The translations under genes and the position numbers were made by a program. A stretch of 64,000 nt of DNA from Lutibacter agarilyticus (GTDB lineage: Bacteria; Bacteroidota; Bacteroidia; Flavobacteriales; Flavobacteriaceae), in assembly GCF_900188235.1 (NCBI RefSeq), contig NZ_FZNT01000012.1, positions 1 through 64,000 of the forward strand, in the 5' to 3' direction. The notes under the pieces were generated by a model. It was not told the origin of the DNA. It saw nothing but the letters and a program-made list of their open reading frames with translations, and did no database searches. Below are positions 36,029 to 45,074 of this stretch, piece by piece (positions within the stretch are counted from its first letter, which is position 1; the number at the start of each line of letters is the position of its first letter).

Positions 36029-39028
36029 ATGATGCAAAAAACGTTTTTACCAAAAATTGAAAGATTATTTTTCTTGATTGTTTTTGTAAGTTTTTTTTCT
36101 GTTTCTTGTGAAAGTGAGAAGCAAAATGTGACGTCTATTCCTGAAGGAAATAGAACAAAGTATAATTTTAACCCAGAATGGAAATTCATTCAAGAAAATC
36201 CAGAAAATGCGCAAGAAGTAGCGTTTGATGATGCTTCTTGGAGTACTGTAAGTGCACCACATACATTTAATGATGTAGATACGTTTGATGATTTAAGTAT
36301 TGGAGGTCATAAAGGAGAGAAAAACCAATGGAGAGGTACTGTTTGGTATAGAAAACATTTTAAATTGCCTATTGTAGACTCAGGAAAAAAAGTATATATC
36401 GAGTTTGAATCTGTACGTCAAATAGCAGATGTTTATGTGAATGGTCATTTTTTAGGTCAAAATCAAACGGGTTTCATCCCTTTTGGATTTGATTTAACAC
36501 CTTATCTTAAATTTGGTTCAGAAGAAAATATAATTGCAGTTAAAGTAAATAACGATCGTAATAGTGATAATTTTAGAGACAATGATCCACTTGTTTGGAA
36601 TCATGAACATTGGCACCCAACTCACGGAGGGATATATAGAAATGTTTTTTTGCATACTATGGATCCAGTGCATATTACATTACCATTGTATGATAATTTA
36701 AAAACTGTTGGTATGTATGTATTTGCTGAAAATATTAGTGAAAAAAGTGCAGATATAACTATTACTGCAGAAGTTCAAAATGAGAATAAAACTTCAAAAA
36801 AAATAACTTTTGAGGCAAATATAGTTGATAATGATGGAGTTATTGTAAATACATCTAAAGATGTTAAAATACTTAATGCTGAAGAAAAATTTACATTTTC
36901 AACAACTGCTATTGTTTCAAATCCAAATCTTTGGTATACACGTCACCCTTATATGTATAAAGTAGTTTCTGTTTTAAAAGAAGGCAGTACAGTACTTGAT
37001 ACGTATGAATCACCTTTAGGTATTCGAAGTTTTGATTTTAATAAAGATACTGGATTTCATAATAATGGAGAACATGCTAAACTACACGGTTGGGGGCAAA
37101 AACCAACCAATGCTTGGGCTGGTTTAGGAGCTGCTTTACCTGACTGGTTACGTGATTATACCTATATGCTTATGGATGAAGCTGGAGGAAATTTTATTAG
37201 ATGGGGACACTGTGCAGGCTCACCAGCTGAGATTGCTATGGGCGATAAATACGGATTTGTTACCTTAATGCCAGGAGTTTCAGGAGAATCTCAAGATGAA
37301 GGTGAAACTTGGGGAATTCGTATGGCTGCATTTCGAGATATGATAGTTTATTACCGTAATCACCCATCTATTTTTATTTGGGAAGGTGGTAACTGGGCTG
37401 AAACAGCTGAACATTACGAAGAAATATTAGATATTATCAAAACATATGACCCTAATGGAAAAAGGTTGATGGGGAATAGACGTTCAGACACGAAAACAGA
37501 ATCGGAAGATTATGTTACAATTGAAGTAGGTACTGAAGGTTGGGAACGCGAGTTTCCAGGTTTACCAATTATTGAAAGTGAGTATTGTAGAGATGAAGCT
37601 CCAAGACGTATTTGGGATACATATTCACCTGATGATAATTTTTATAACAATCCAAATCTATATAAAAATGTATATAAATATGGATCTGAAACATTCGCCG
37701 TAAAACAAGCAAGTCATTGGTGGAACAAGATGGGAAAAAAATCATTCCACAGTGGAGGTGCCAACTGGGTATTTACTGATGGAACACACGGGGGAAGATG
37801 CCCTACAGAAGTTACAAGAGCTAGTGGAGAAGTTGATGCGGTAAGGTTGCCTAAAGAAGCCTTTTATGCATTGAAAGCAATGTGGAGACCTGAGCCTCAA
37901 GTTCACGTGGTTGGTCACTGGAATTATGCTGAAGGAACTAAGAAAGATATGTATGTGATTTCTAATTGTGCTGCAGTAAAGTTGTATGTGAATGGGGAAT
38001 TATTAGGGACAGATTCAACTCCAGATGATGGATACGTTTATAAGTTTTCAGATATTGAATGGCAGGCAGGAGATATTAAAGTTGAAGGATATATTGATGA
38101 TAAATTGTGTGTTTCTCAAACAAAAAGTACTGTTGGAGAGCCTGTAGCTATTAAACTTACATCTATTACAGGTTTAGAAGGATGGCGTGCAGATGGTTCA
38201 GATGTTGCATTGGTAGATGTTGAAGTAGTAGATGAAAATGGAAATAGATGTCCGTTAGATAAAGGTCGTGTTGATTTTACATTTTCAGGACCAGGAATAT
38301 GGCGAGGAGGTTATAATAGTGGTAAAGCAAATAGTACAAATAATTTATTTTTAGATACCGAAGTTGGAATTAATAGAGTTGCTGTACGTTCTTTATTAGA
38401 AGCTGGAACTGTAACAATTACAGCCTCTAGAGATGGATTAAAATCTGCGAGTATTGATATTACATCTTTGCCAATAAATATTAATAATGGGTTAACAAAA
38501 GAGTTGCCACAAATGTATTTTGAAGTACCAGGTGAAGCAGAACCATTACCAGCTCACATTCCTGAGATGCCAGTTTATGAAGCCGAATCTCAGAATAAAA
38601 GTAAGTTGTTCACTAAATTTAGTTATACAGGTGACGCTAAATCCATGTTAAGAACCACGATGGATTGGGGGAAAAAGGCTTATACCGATTTAGATATGAA
38701 TTATACAGTAATTCCAAATTACTTGAGAGGAGCTGAATATATTAGAACTCCAGATTCTGATAAGGGTTATTGGGCTAGAGATCTGTTACAATTTATAGCA
38801 GGTGTTGATATGGATATTTATGTATTGCATGATGATCGTGTTGCAAGACCAGAATTTTTAGTAGAAGATTTTAAAGATACAGGTGATGATCTTAAAATAG
38901 CAGATGTCACAATGTCTATTTTTAAGAGAACTGTAAAAGCAGGAGAAAGTATTGTTATGGCAGGGAACAGTGATGGAGATATACCAAAAGAGTCTAGAAT
39001 GTATACTGTTATGGGTAAGATACATTAA
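36029..39028 (+). CDS. GH2-family lipoprotein with unusual acid/base site (twin 1)
   Basis: The 999-residue protein has a lipoprotein signal ending FFSVSC (Cys27). The GH2 sugar-binding domain (WRGTVWYRKHFKLP, FESVRQIADVYVNGHFLGQN), Ig-like domain and TIM barrel (RSFDFNKDTGFHNNGEHAKLHG) are clear. The nucleophile is probably E518 in IESEY. Where GH2 normally has WSLGNE this protein reads WEGGNW, so the usual Glu is Trp456 and a Glu (E452) lies four residues earlier. DUF4982/Ig-like domains follow (GWRADGSDVALVDVEVVDENG), then an about 150-residue C-terminal domain (RDLLQFIAGVDMDIYV). It is highly similar to the protein at 45075-48068. ATG ATG leaves the start ambiguous by one codon. Confidence 0.88.
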   Translation: MMQKTFLPKIERLFFLIVFVSFFSVSCESEKQNVTSIPEGNRTKYNFNPEWKFIQENPENAQEVAFDDASWSTVSAPHTFNDVDTFDDLSIGGHKGEKNQWRGTVWYRKHFKLPIVDSGKKVYIEFESVRQIADVYVNGHFLGQNQTGFIPFGFDLTPYLKFGSEENIIAVKVNNDRNSDNFRDNDPLVWNHEHWHPTHGGIYRNVFLHTMDPVHITLPLYDNLKTVGMYVFAENISEKSADITITAEVQNENKTSKKITFEANIVDNDGVIVNTSKDVKILNAEEKFTFSTTAIVSNPNLWYTRHPYMYKVVSVLKEGSTVLDTYESPLGIRSFDFNKDTGFHNNGEHAKLHGWGQKPTNAWAGLGAALPDWLRDYTYMLMDEAGGNFIRWGHCAGSPAEIAMGDKYGFVTLMPGVSGESQDEGETWGIRMAAFRDMIVYYRNHPSIFIWEGGNWAETAEHYEEILDIIKTYDPNGKRLMGNRRSDTKTESEDYVTIEVGTEGWEREFPGLPIIESEYCRDEAPRRIWDTYSPDDNFYNNPNLYKNVYKYGSETFAVKQASHWWNKMGKKSFHSGGANWVFTDGTHGGRCPTEVTRASGEVDAVRLPKEAFYALKAMWRPEPQVHVVGHWNYAEGTKKDMYVISNCAAVKLYVNGELLGTDSTPDDGYVYKFSDIEWQAGDIKVEGYIDDKLCVSQTKSTVGEPVAIKLTSITGLEGWRADGSDVALVDVEVVDENGNRCPLDKGRVDFTFSGPGIWRGGYNSGKANSTNNLFLDTEVGINRVAVRSLLEAGTVTITASRDGLKSASIDITSLPININNGLTKELPQMYFEVPGEAEPLPAHIPEMPVYEAESQNKSKLFTKFSYTGDAKSMLRTTMDWGKKAYTDLDMNYTVIPNYLRGAEYIRTPDSDKGYWARDLLQFIAGVDMDIYVLHDDRVARPEFLVEDFKDTGDDLKIADVTMSIFKRTVKAGESIVMAGNSDGDIPKESRMYTVMGKIH

Positions 39029-39054
39029 TCATAAATAATTTTAAGTTTTGAGTT

Positions 39055-39111
39055 TAAAAAAGCTATAATAACAACGCAAAATTTATTTGCAAAGTTATTA
39101 TAGCTTTTTTT
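39055..39111 (+). terminator. Terminator after the first GH2 twin
   Basis: The perfect 11-bp arms GCTATAATAAC (39062-39072) and GTTATTATAGC (39094-39104) are flanked by A6 and T7. It separates the GH2 gene from the GH28-DUF2264 genes. No repeat-type promoter is visible in the remaining 32 bp before GH28, so those genes may depend on readthrough. Confidence 0.8.
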
Positions 39112-39143
39112 AATTAAATCACAGAAACTTTAGCATCAAAAAA

Positions 39144-40264
39144 ATGAAGCATAGATTAAGTGTTATATCCATTTTAAGTAGTATTTTATTTTGTACAACA
39201 CTATATTCTCAAAACAATTGGGATAAAGCAATTCAGATTGTGAGTGAGTTAAATCCTGTAACATCTTTTTTAGATACTACTTATTATATAAATAGTTTTG
39301 GAGCCAAAGGAGATGGGGAAACACCTTGTAAAGAAGCATTTGACAAAGCGGTTACAACTTGTAGTGAAAATGGAGGAGGAACAATTATTGTAGAAGCTGG
39401 AGATTATTATATGAATGGCCTACTAGTTTTGAAAAGCAATGCTCATACCGAATTAAAAGAAGGTGCTGTCTTCAATTTTAGCAGTCATGAAAGCGATTAT
39501 CTTCCTGCAGTTTTAACTCGATGGGAAGGAATGGAGTTGTATAATTTTTCACCACTTATTTATGCGTATCATGTTTCAAATATTGTCATAACAGGAAAAG
39601 GAACTATCAATGGAAATGGTAGTAAGCACTTTGCTTCTTGGAAACATCAACAGGTAGCTGATAAAAAAAGTATTGCGCGAAATGGGTAAATTAAATGTAC
39701 CTGTTTACAAAAGAGTCTTTGGAAAAGGACATAAATTACGCCCGGGTTTTTTTGAGCCATTTGGTTGTACTAATGTTCGTTTAGAAGGAATCACCGTCTT
39801 AGATTCACCTTTTTGGGTACTACATCCAATTTTTTGCAACAATGTAATTATTAGAAATGTAACCGTAAAAAGTAACAACCCAAATAATGATGGTGCGGAT
39901 CCAGAATCTTGCACCAATGTTTTGATAGAGGATTGTAATTTTGAAATTGGTGATGATGCAATTGCCATTAAATCGGGACGCGATAATGATGCTTGGCGTG
40001 TTGGGCAACCTTCAGAAAATATTGTGATTCGTAATCGTTTATTTAGTTCAAAAACTAATGGTGTTTGTATAGGTAGTGAAATTGCAGGAGGTGTTCGAAA
40101 TGTGTTTATTGAAAATATAAAAATTCCAAAATCATCAAATGCAGAAACATCTTATTTGTTTAAAAGATGGAAAGAATATTATATTTGATAGCGTAGTTAT
40201 TAATGGTGTGAAAATGAGTAAAACTCCAAGAGATATTATTTTGGTAAAATTGAACACACATTAG
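39144..40264 (+). pseudogene. GH28 polygalacturonase-like gene, frameshifted and internally deleted
   Basis: The N-terminal part (39144-39689) has a signal peptide and the GH28 start FGAKGDGETPCKEAFDKAV. It stops after DKKSIARNG. Removing one A from the A7 run at 39662-39668 would restore the reading into LREMGKLNVPVYKRVFGKGH. The second part holds the catalytic motifs NDGADPESC and IGDDAIAIKSGRD and then CIGSEIAGGVRN, and stops at 40188. A third frame, with LKDGKNIIFDSVVINGVKMS, continues to TAG at 40262-40264. The whole is about 370 codons against about 450-480 in the family, so roughly 80-100 codons after GGVRNVFIENI are missing. A sequencing error could explain the first lesion but not the deletion. 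Confidence 0.85.
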
Positions 40265-40293
40265 TTTAAACAGTATAATTAGGATTCTAAATT

Positions 40294-41268
40294 ATGAGTG
40301 AACAAAAAATTAAATGGGGAATTATAGGTTGTGGAGATGTTGCTGAAGTTAAAAGTGGTCCTGCTTTTCAAAAAGCTGAAAATTCAGAATTAACAGCTGT
40401 CATGCGAAGAGATGCTGAAAAAGTAAAAGACTTTGCTAATAGGCATAAAGTTGTAAATTGGTATACAGATGCAGTTGAACTTTTAAAGAATGAAGCTATT
40501 AATGCAATATACGTTGCTACGCCACCATCAACACATTTGCAGTATGCTTTAGATGCATTAAAAGCGGGTAAAAATGTGTATATAGAAAAACCAATGGTAC
40601 TTAATTCAACAGAGGCTGAAAAGCTTTGTGAAGCTGTTGAAAATGCCAGTTCTAAAGTTACGGTGGCTCATTACAGAAGATGTTTACCTGCATTTTTGAA
40701 AGTGAAAGAATTAATAGCATCAAATAGTATTGGAACTATTTCATTAGCTGAGATTCAGATTTTTCAACCAAAAAACACTGAAATGATTGCTAAATCTGAC
40801 ACAAATTGGCGTGTAAATCCTTCCATTTCTGGTGGCGGTTATTTTCATGACATTGCCCCGCATCAAATAGATTTAATGTGTTATTATTTTGGAGAAGTAA
40901 AAATTGCTGAAGGTTTTACTGTAGCTCAAAATAATGAGTCAAATAATCTTGTGAATGGAATCATAAATTTTGAAAATGGGGTTCAGTTTAAAGGAACTTG
41001 GAATTTTAATGCTCCAGTTAAAATGCAAAAGGACAATTGTACCATAGTTGGAAGTAAAGGTACTATTTCATTTTCTTTTTATGGAGAAGAAGTTGTAACT
41101 GTTATTGATGGAAAACAGGAAATTCATCAATTTACAAATCCTATACATGTACAACAGCCAATGATTGAAAAAACCGTGGCATATTTTTTAGGGAATGAAA
41201 GCAATCCTTGTTCGGTTGAGGAAGGTTTAATGGTGACAGAAATTATGGATAAATTTTGTGGTAAATAA
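40294..41268 (+). CDS. Gfo/Idh/MocA-family NAD(P)-dependent sugar oxidoreductase
   Basis: The 324-residue protein has no signal peptide, so it is cytoplasmic. The Rossmann fold starts WGIIGCGDVAEVKSGP. The conserved EKP motif (VYIEKPMVLN) and the GGGYFHDIAPHQIDL block with its catalytic His identify the family, and length and domain order are normal. Family members oxidise or reduce sugars, uronates or inositols. It and the aldolase are the only PUL products predicted to be cytoplasmic, so it may process an imported monosaccharide. It lies 29 nt after the GH28 remnant and 57 nt before GH105. Confidence 0.9.
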   Translation: MSEQKIKWGIIGCGDVAEVKSGPAFQKAENSELTAVMRRDAEKVKDFANRHKVVNWYTDAVELLKNEAINAIYVATPPSTHLQYALDALKAGKNVYIEKPMVLNSTEAEKLCEAVENASSKVTVAHYRRCLPAFLKVKELIASNSIGTISLAEIQIFQPKNTEMIAKSDTNWRVNPSISGGGYFHDIAPHQIDLMCYYFGEVKIAEGFTVAQNNESNNLVNGIINFENGVQFKGTWNFNAPVKMQKDNCTIVGSKGTISFSFYGEEVVTVIDGKQEIHQFTNPIHVQQPMIEKTVAYFLGNESNPCSVEEGLMVTEIMDKFCGK

Positions 41269-41325
41269 ATTTTTAAACATCAAAATATTTTAAGTTTTAA
41301 TAAATAATAAAAAGGGATCAAAAAA

Positions 41326-42438
41326 ATGAAAAAATTGAATCTGATTGTAATTGTAATTATTGTAAGTCTGTCATCGTGTAATTCGAACACTACGCCAGTA
41401 ACTAAAGAAACAGAAACTATTGAAGATAAAATGGTGAAAGCCTTAGAATGGCAAGAAGCACATCCAATTTACGCCGTTGACCCAACAGATTGGACAAACG
41501 GAGCTTATTACACGGGTGTTGTAAAAGCGCATCAAGCAACAAAAAATCAAATGTTTTTAGCTGCACTAAAAACAATGGGGCACAACAATCAATGGGAAAC
41601 TTTTGAAAGATATCATCATGCTGATGACATTGCAATTTCTTATGCCTATTTATATACAAATACTACCCGTAAAAACTTAGTTGATTTAGAACCAACAGAT
41701 ACTTTTATTCAAAAACATTTATTTGATCCAAGTCCTTGGAAACAAGGTGTTGAAGGTTCTGACATGCAAATATTATGGTGGTGGTGTGATGCATTATTTA
41801 TGGCGCCTCCAGTATTGGCAAAGTATGCGAAATTTAAAAATGATGAAAGTTATTTAGATGAAATGCATACCTATTACAAACAAACGTATGATATGCTTTA
41901 CGATAAGGAGGAGGCTCTTTTTGCAAGAGATTTACGCTTTAAGTGGAAAGGTGAACCAACCGATAAAAAAGGAGGAAATGGTAAAAAAATATTTTGGTCT
42001 CGAGGAAACGGTTGGGTACTTGGTGGCTTAGCTTTGGTTTTAGAAGATATGCCGAAGGATTATAAACATAGAGCTTTTTATGAAACATTGTTTGTTGAAA
42101 TGGCTACAAAAATTAAAGAGATTCAAAGTGAAGATGGTTTATGGAGAACGAGTTTATTATCTCCGGAATCATTTAATCATGGTGAAACTAGCGGCAGTGG
42201 ATTTTTTACGTTTGCAATGGCTTGGGGAATTAATAATGGGGTATTATCAAAAGAAGAATTTCAACCTACAGTTTTAAAAGCTTGGGGTGCTTTAGAATCT
42301 TGTCAACAAGAAAATGGCATGGTAGGCTGGGTGCAAAACATTGGATATGATCCAAGACCTGCAAATGCTGAGAGCTGGCAAAACTATGGGACTGGTGCAT
42401 TTATTTTAGCCGGGAGTGAAGTGTTAAAGTTGAAATAA
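41326..42438 (+). CDS. GH105 unsaturated uronyl hydrolase, lipoprotein
   Basis: The 370-residue protein has a lipoprotein signal ending VSLSSC (Cys18). It is an (alpha/alpha)6 barrel of the GH88/GH105 type: [41 protein letters not shown] with the catalytic Asp, [14 protein letters not shown], and [17 protein letters not shown]. These enzymes hydrate the 4,5-unsaturated uronic acid left by lyases, giving a 5-keto-4-deoxyuronate. This fits the two lyase genes nearby and is the main evidence that uronic acid is part of the substrate. A GH88 assignment is the close alternative. Confidence 0.92.
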   Translation: MKKLNLIVIVIIVSLSSCNSNTTPVTKETETIEDKMVKALEWQEAHPIYAVDPTDWTNGAYYTGVVKAHQATKNQMFLAALKTMGHNNQWETFERYHHADDIAISYAYLYTNTTRKNLVDLEPTDTFIQKHLFDPSPWKQGVEGSDMQILWWWCDALFMAPPVLAKYAKFKNDESYLDEMHTYYKQTYDMLYDKEEALFARDLRFKWKGEPTDKKGGNGKKIFWSRGNGWVLGGLALVLEDMPKDYKHRAFYETLFVEMATKIKEIQSEDGLWRTSLLSPESFNHGETSGSGFFTFAMAWGINNGVLSKEEFQPTVLKAWGALESCQQENGMVGWVQNIGYDPRPANAESWQNYGTGAFILAGSEVLKLK

Positions 42439-42451
42439 AACCATTAAATTC

Positions 42452-43695
42452 ATGAAAAATGAAAAAAATTTATTAAATAGTTTTATATGTTTTTTGTTGT
42501 TATCACAAATTACATTGGCACAGGAGGTAATTAAAGGAACCAATAAACTGATTTATCTAAATGAATATCATTTGGGAAAAGTGAAGGAGTTAATAGCAAA
42601 GAATGACGCTTTTTTTACAGAAGCCTATGGTGAATTGATAGTTGAAGCAACAAAAGAATTGGATATTGTTCCAAATCCTGTTACCAATAAAACAACGATT
42701 CCTCCTAGTGGAGATGTACATGATTATATGAGTATTGCTGTTTATAGATGGCCAAATCCTGATACGGAAGACGGAATGCCTTGGATTGTGAAAGATGGGC
42801 AAATAAACCCTATGGTTAGGACTGATGATTTGGATTGGACACGTTTGGGTAAAATGTTTGGTAGCTTGAACAAACTTTCAATGGCGTATTATTTTTCAGA
42901 AGATATAAAATATGCGAATAAAGCCAAATCAATTATAAATACCGGGTTTATAAATGAAAACACAAAGGTGAATCCGAATATCAATTTTGGACAAGGAATA
43001 CCAGGGGAGTTTTTAGGTAGACGTGCAGGAATGATTGAATGGAAAAATATTTCAACTGTAGTTACTACAATACAAATATTGGATGCTAAAAACATCTTTA
43101 ATGATGATGAGATGAAGGTGTTAAACACTTGGTTTTATAATTATTATCAATGGGCGAAAACAAATAAATTTGGTCTTGAAAATGATAATGGTCTACAAAA
43201 TCATTCCACTTGCTATGATTTTCAGATGGTGGGTATTGCTCGTTATTTAGGATTAAATGATGAAGCAAAAAGTAGATTGGAAGCTGCAAAAATGAAACGT
43301 ACTGATACACAAATTGGGCCTGATGGAGCACAACCTCGTGAGCTTGGTAGAACGAGGTCTGTACACTACAGTTCTATGAACTTAAAAGTAATGACTAGTT
43401 TAGCTGAAATGGGAGTACCTCTTGGGGTTGACCTATGGAGTTATATTTCTCCAGATGGAAAAAGCATAAAAAATGCGTTTGAATTTTTAAGACCTTATGC
43501 GCAAGGAGACGAAAAATGGCCTTACAAACAAATTGGGGGCCAGAAAAAGCAATAGACGACGAAATGAAACCGGTATTTAGTATGGCAAGTACAATTTATG
43601 GTGAGCCGTTAATTAATGAAAATGTTCATGTGTATAAGCATTTAAATTATTTACAAAAGTTGCAATATCCTCCATTATTTAAACTAAATAATTAG
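42452..43695 (+). pseudogene. Alginate_lyase-family (PL5/PL38-like) gene with a late frameshift
   Basis: The signal peptide ends ITLAQ. The mature part follows the alginate_lyase (PF05426) pattern: DYMSIAVYRWPNPDTEDGMP, NPNINFGQGIPGEFLGRRAG, LQNHSTCYDFQMVGIARYLG, and IGPDGAQPRELGRTRSVHYS. The first frame stops at 43555. Adding one G to the G5 run in WPYKQIGG gives GPEKAIDDEMKPVFSMAS and continues to KLNN and TAG at 43693-43695, about 415 codons. The break is near the C-terminus and after the likely active site, so it may be a homopolymer sequencing error, a recent mutation, or tolerated truncation. Family relatives cut glucuronan or alginate-like chains. Confidence 0.8.
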
Positions 43696-43747
43696 TAATA
43701 TATTTAATTATAAAATCTAAAATTATTCATCTTAAGAAACTATAATC

Positions 43748-44965
43748 ATGAAAACGAAATTTTTATTTTTTAGCTGTATTCTTTATCTCGTTACATTTTC
43801 AATACAAGCTCAAAAGAAGTCTCAATTAGAAAGTAGAGCTTATTTTGTAGATGTTTTGGTTAATGTTTCTAATCCCGTATTAGAGGCTTTAGCGAATAAT
43901 GAACTTAAAAAAACAATGCCGGTAGAGGTTTCACCAAAACATATAAACGATAGAACCAGATTTGCTTATTTGGAAGCTTTTGGAAGATTACTTTCAGGTA
44001 TCTCGCCTTGGTTAGAATTAGGACCAGATAATTCAAAAGAAGGGAAATTACGCGAAAAGTATATTCAACTTACATTAAAGTGTTTAAAAAATGCAACGGA
44101 TCCAAATGCTGCAGATTATATGAATTTTAGTGAAGGAAGTCAGCCACTAGTTGATGCAGCCTTTTTAGCGCAAGGTTTATTAAGAGCACCCACTCAACTT
44201 TGGGAAAGATCAGATAAGGAAACACAACAACATATTTTAAAAGCATTAAAGCTAACCCGAAAGTTATCGCCAGGTTACAATAATTGGTTATTATTTACGG
44301 CGATGGTTGAGGCGGCTATTTTAAAGTTCGAAGGCGAAGCTGATATGGTGCGAATTCAATATGCATTAAACAAGCATAACGAGTGGTATCTAGGAGATGG
44401 TACTTATGGAGATGGCCCTAATTTTCATTGGGATTATTACAATAGTTTTGTAATTCATCCAATGTTATTAGATATCTACAATGTACTAAATGAGCAAAAA
44501 GAGACATTACAAAATTGGAGATACAGTCAATTTATAGATGGTTATGATGGGATTTTGAAGAGAGCTCAAAAATATGCAGTAATTCAAGAAAAGTTAATTT
44601 CACCAGAAGGAACTTATCCGCCAATAGGACGTTCATTAACATACCGCTTTGGAGCTTTTCAACTGTTGTCACAAATTGCTTTGTTTCAAAAATTGCCAAA
44701 AACGATAAAACCGAGTCAGGTTCGTTCTGCATTACATGCGGTTATTGAAAAACATATGAGTTCAAAAAGGATGTTTACAAAAGATGGTTGGTTAACCATT
44801 GGTTTTTATGGCCATCAACCAGAATTGGCAGAACGATATATCTCAACAGGTAGTTTATATATTTGTGCTGAAATATTTTTAGCATTGGGTTTAAAGCCTG
44901 AATCTTCTTTTTGGGCGGATCCAGCTGAAGATTGGAGTCAAAAAAAAATATGGGCAGATAATTAA
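43748..44965 (+). CDS. DUF2264 (alpha/alpha toroid) secreted protein
   Basis: The 405-residue protein has a signal peptide ending FSIQAQ. It matches DUF2264 (PF10022): FAYLEAFGRLLSGISPWLEL, ADYMNFSEGSQPLVDAAFLAQ, NNWLLFTAMVEAAIL, GDGTYGDGPNFHWDYYNSFV and SPEGTYPPIGRSLTYRFGAF. The fold is that of uronyl hydrolases and lyases, and the gene follows GH105 and a lyase. I recall a link of DUF2264 to beta-glucuronidases (possibly GH154) but am not sure. It is likely a carbohydrate-active enzyme of the same pathway. It starts 52 nt after the corrected lyase stop. Confidence 0.85.
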   Translation: MKTKFLFFSCILYLVTFSIQAQKKSQLESRAYFVDVLVNVSNPVLEALANNELKKTMPVEVSPKHINDRTRFAYLEAFGRLLSGISPWLELGPDNSKEGKLREKYIQLTLKCLKNATDPNAADYMNFSEGSQPLVDAAFLAQGLLRAPTQLWERSDKETQQHILKALKLTRKLSPGYNNWLLFTAMVEAAILKFEGEADMVRIQYALNKHNEWYLGDGTYGDGPNFHWDYYNSFVIHPMLLDIYNVLNEQKETLQNWRYSQFIDGYDGILKRAQKYAVIQEKLISPEGTYPPIGRSLTYRFGAFQLLSQIALFQKLPKTIKPSQVRSALHAVIEKHMSSKRMFTKDGWLTIGFYGHQPELAERYISTGSLYICAEIFLALGLKPESSFWADPAEDWSQKKIWADN

Positions 44966-44988
44966 CTCCCTTTACAACCCTATGCTTA

Positions 44989-45034
44989 ACAGCACAGTAC
45001 AGGATGGTTTTTTTTGTGAGGTTTCATAATCTTG
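44989..45034 (+). promoter_or_regulatory. Promoter F: two-unit 10-bp repeat plus -7 box (second GH2 twin)
   Basis: The units are ACAGCACAGT (44989-44998) and ACAGGATGGT (44999-45008). The -7-like box TAATCTTG (45027-45034) starts 19 nt after the repeat and 41 nt before the GH2 start codon. The repeat starts only 23 nt after the DUF2264 stop codon. Confidence 0.73.
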
Positions 45035-45074
45035 TTCTTAATTAATACATCACATCAATATTAAAAAATTAAAA

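Noticed and set aside
42080-42277. A 65-codon plus-strand frame inside GH105
   Set aside because: It lies in a shifted frame within a well-supported gene and has no independent features.
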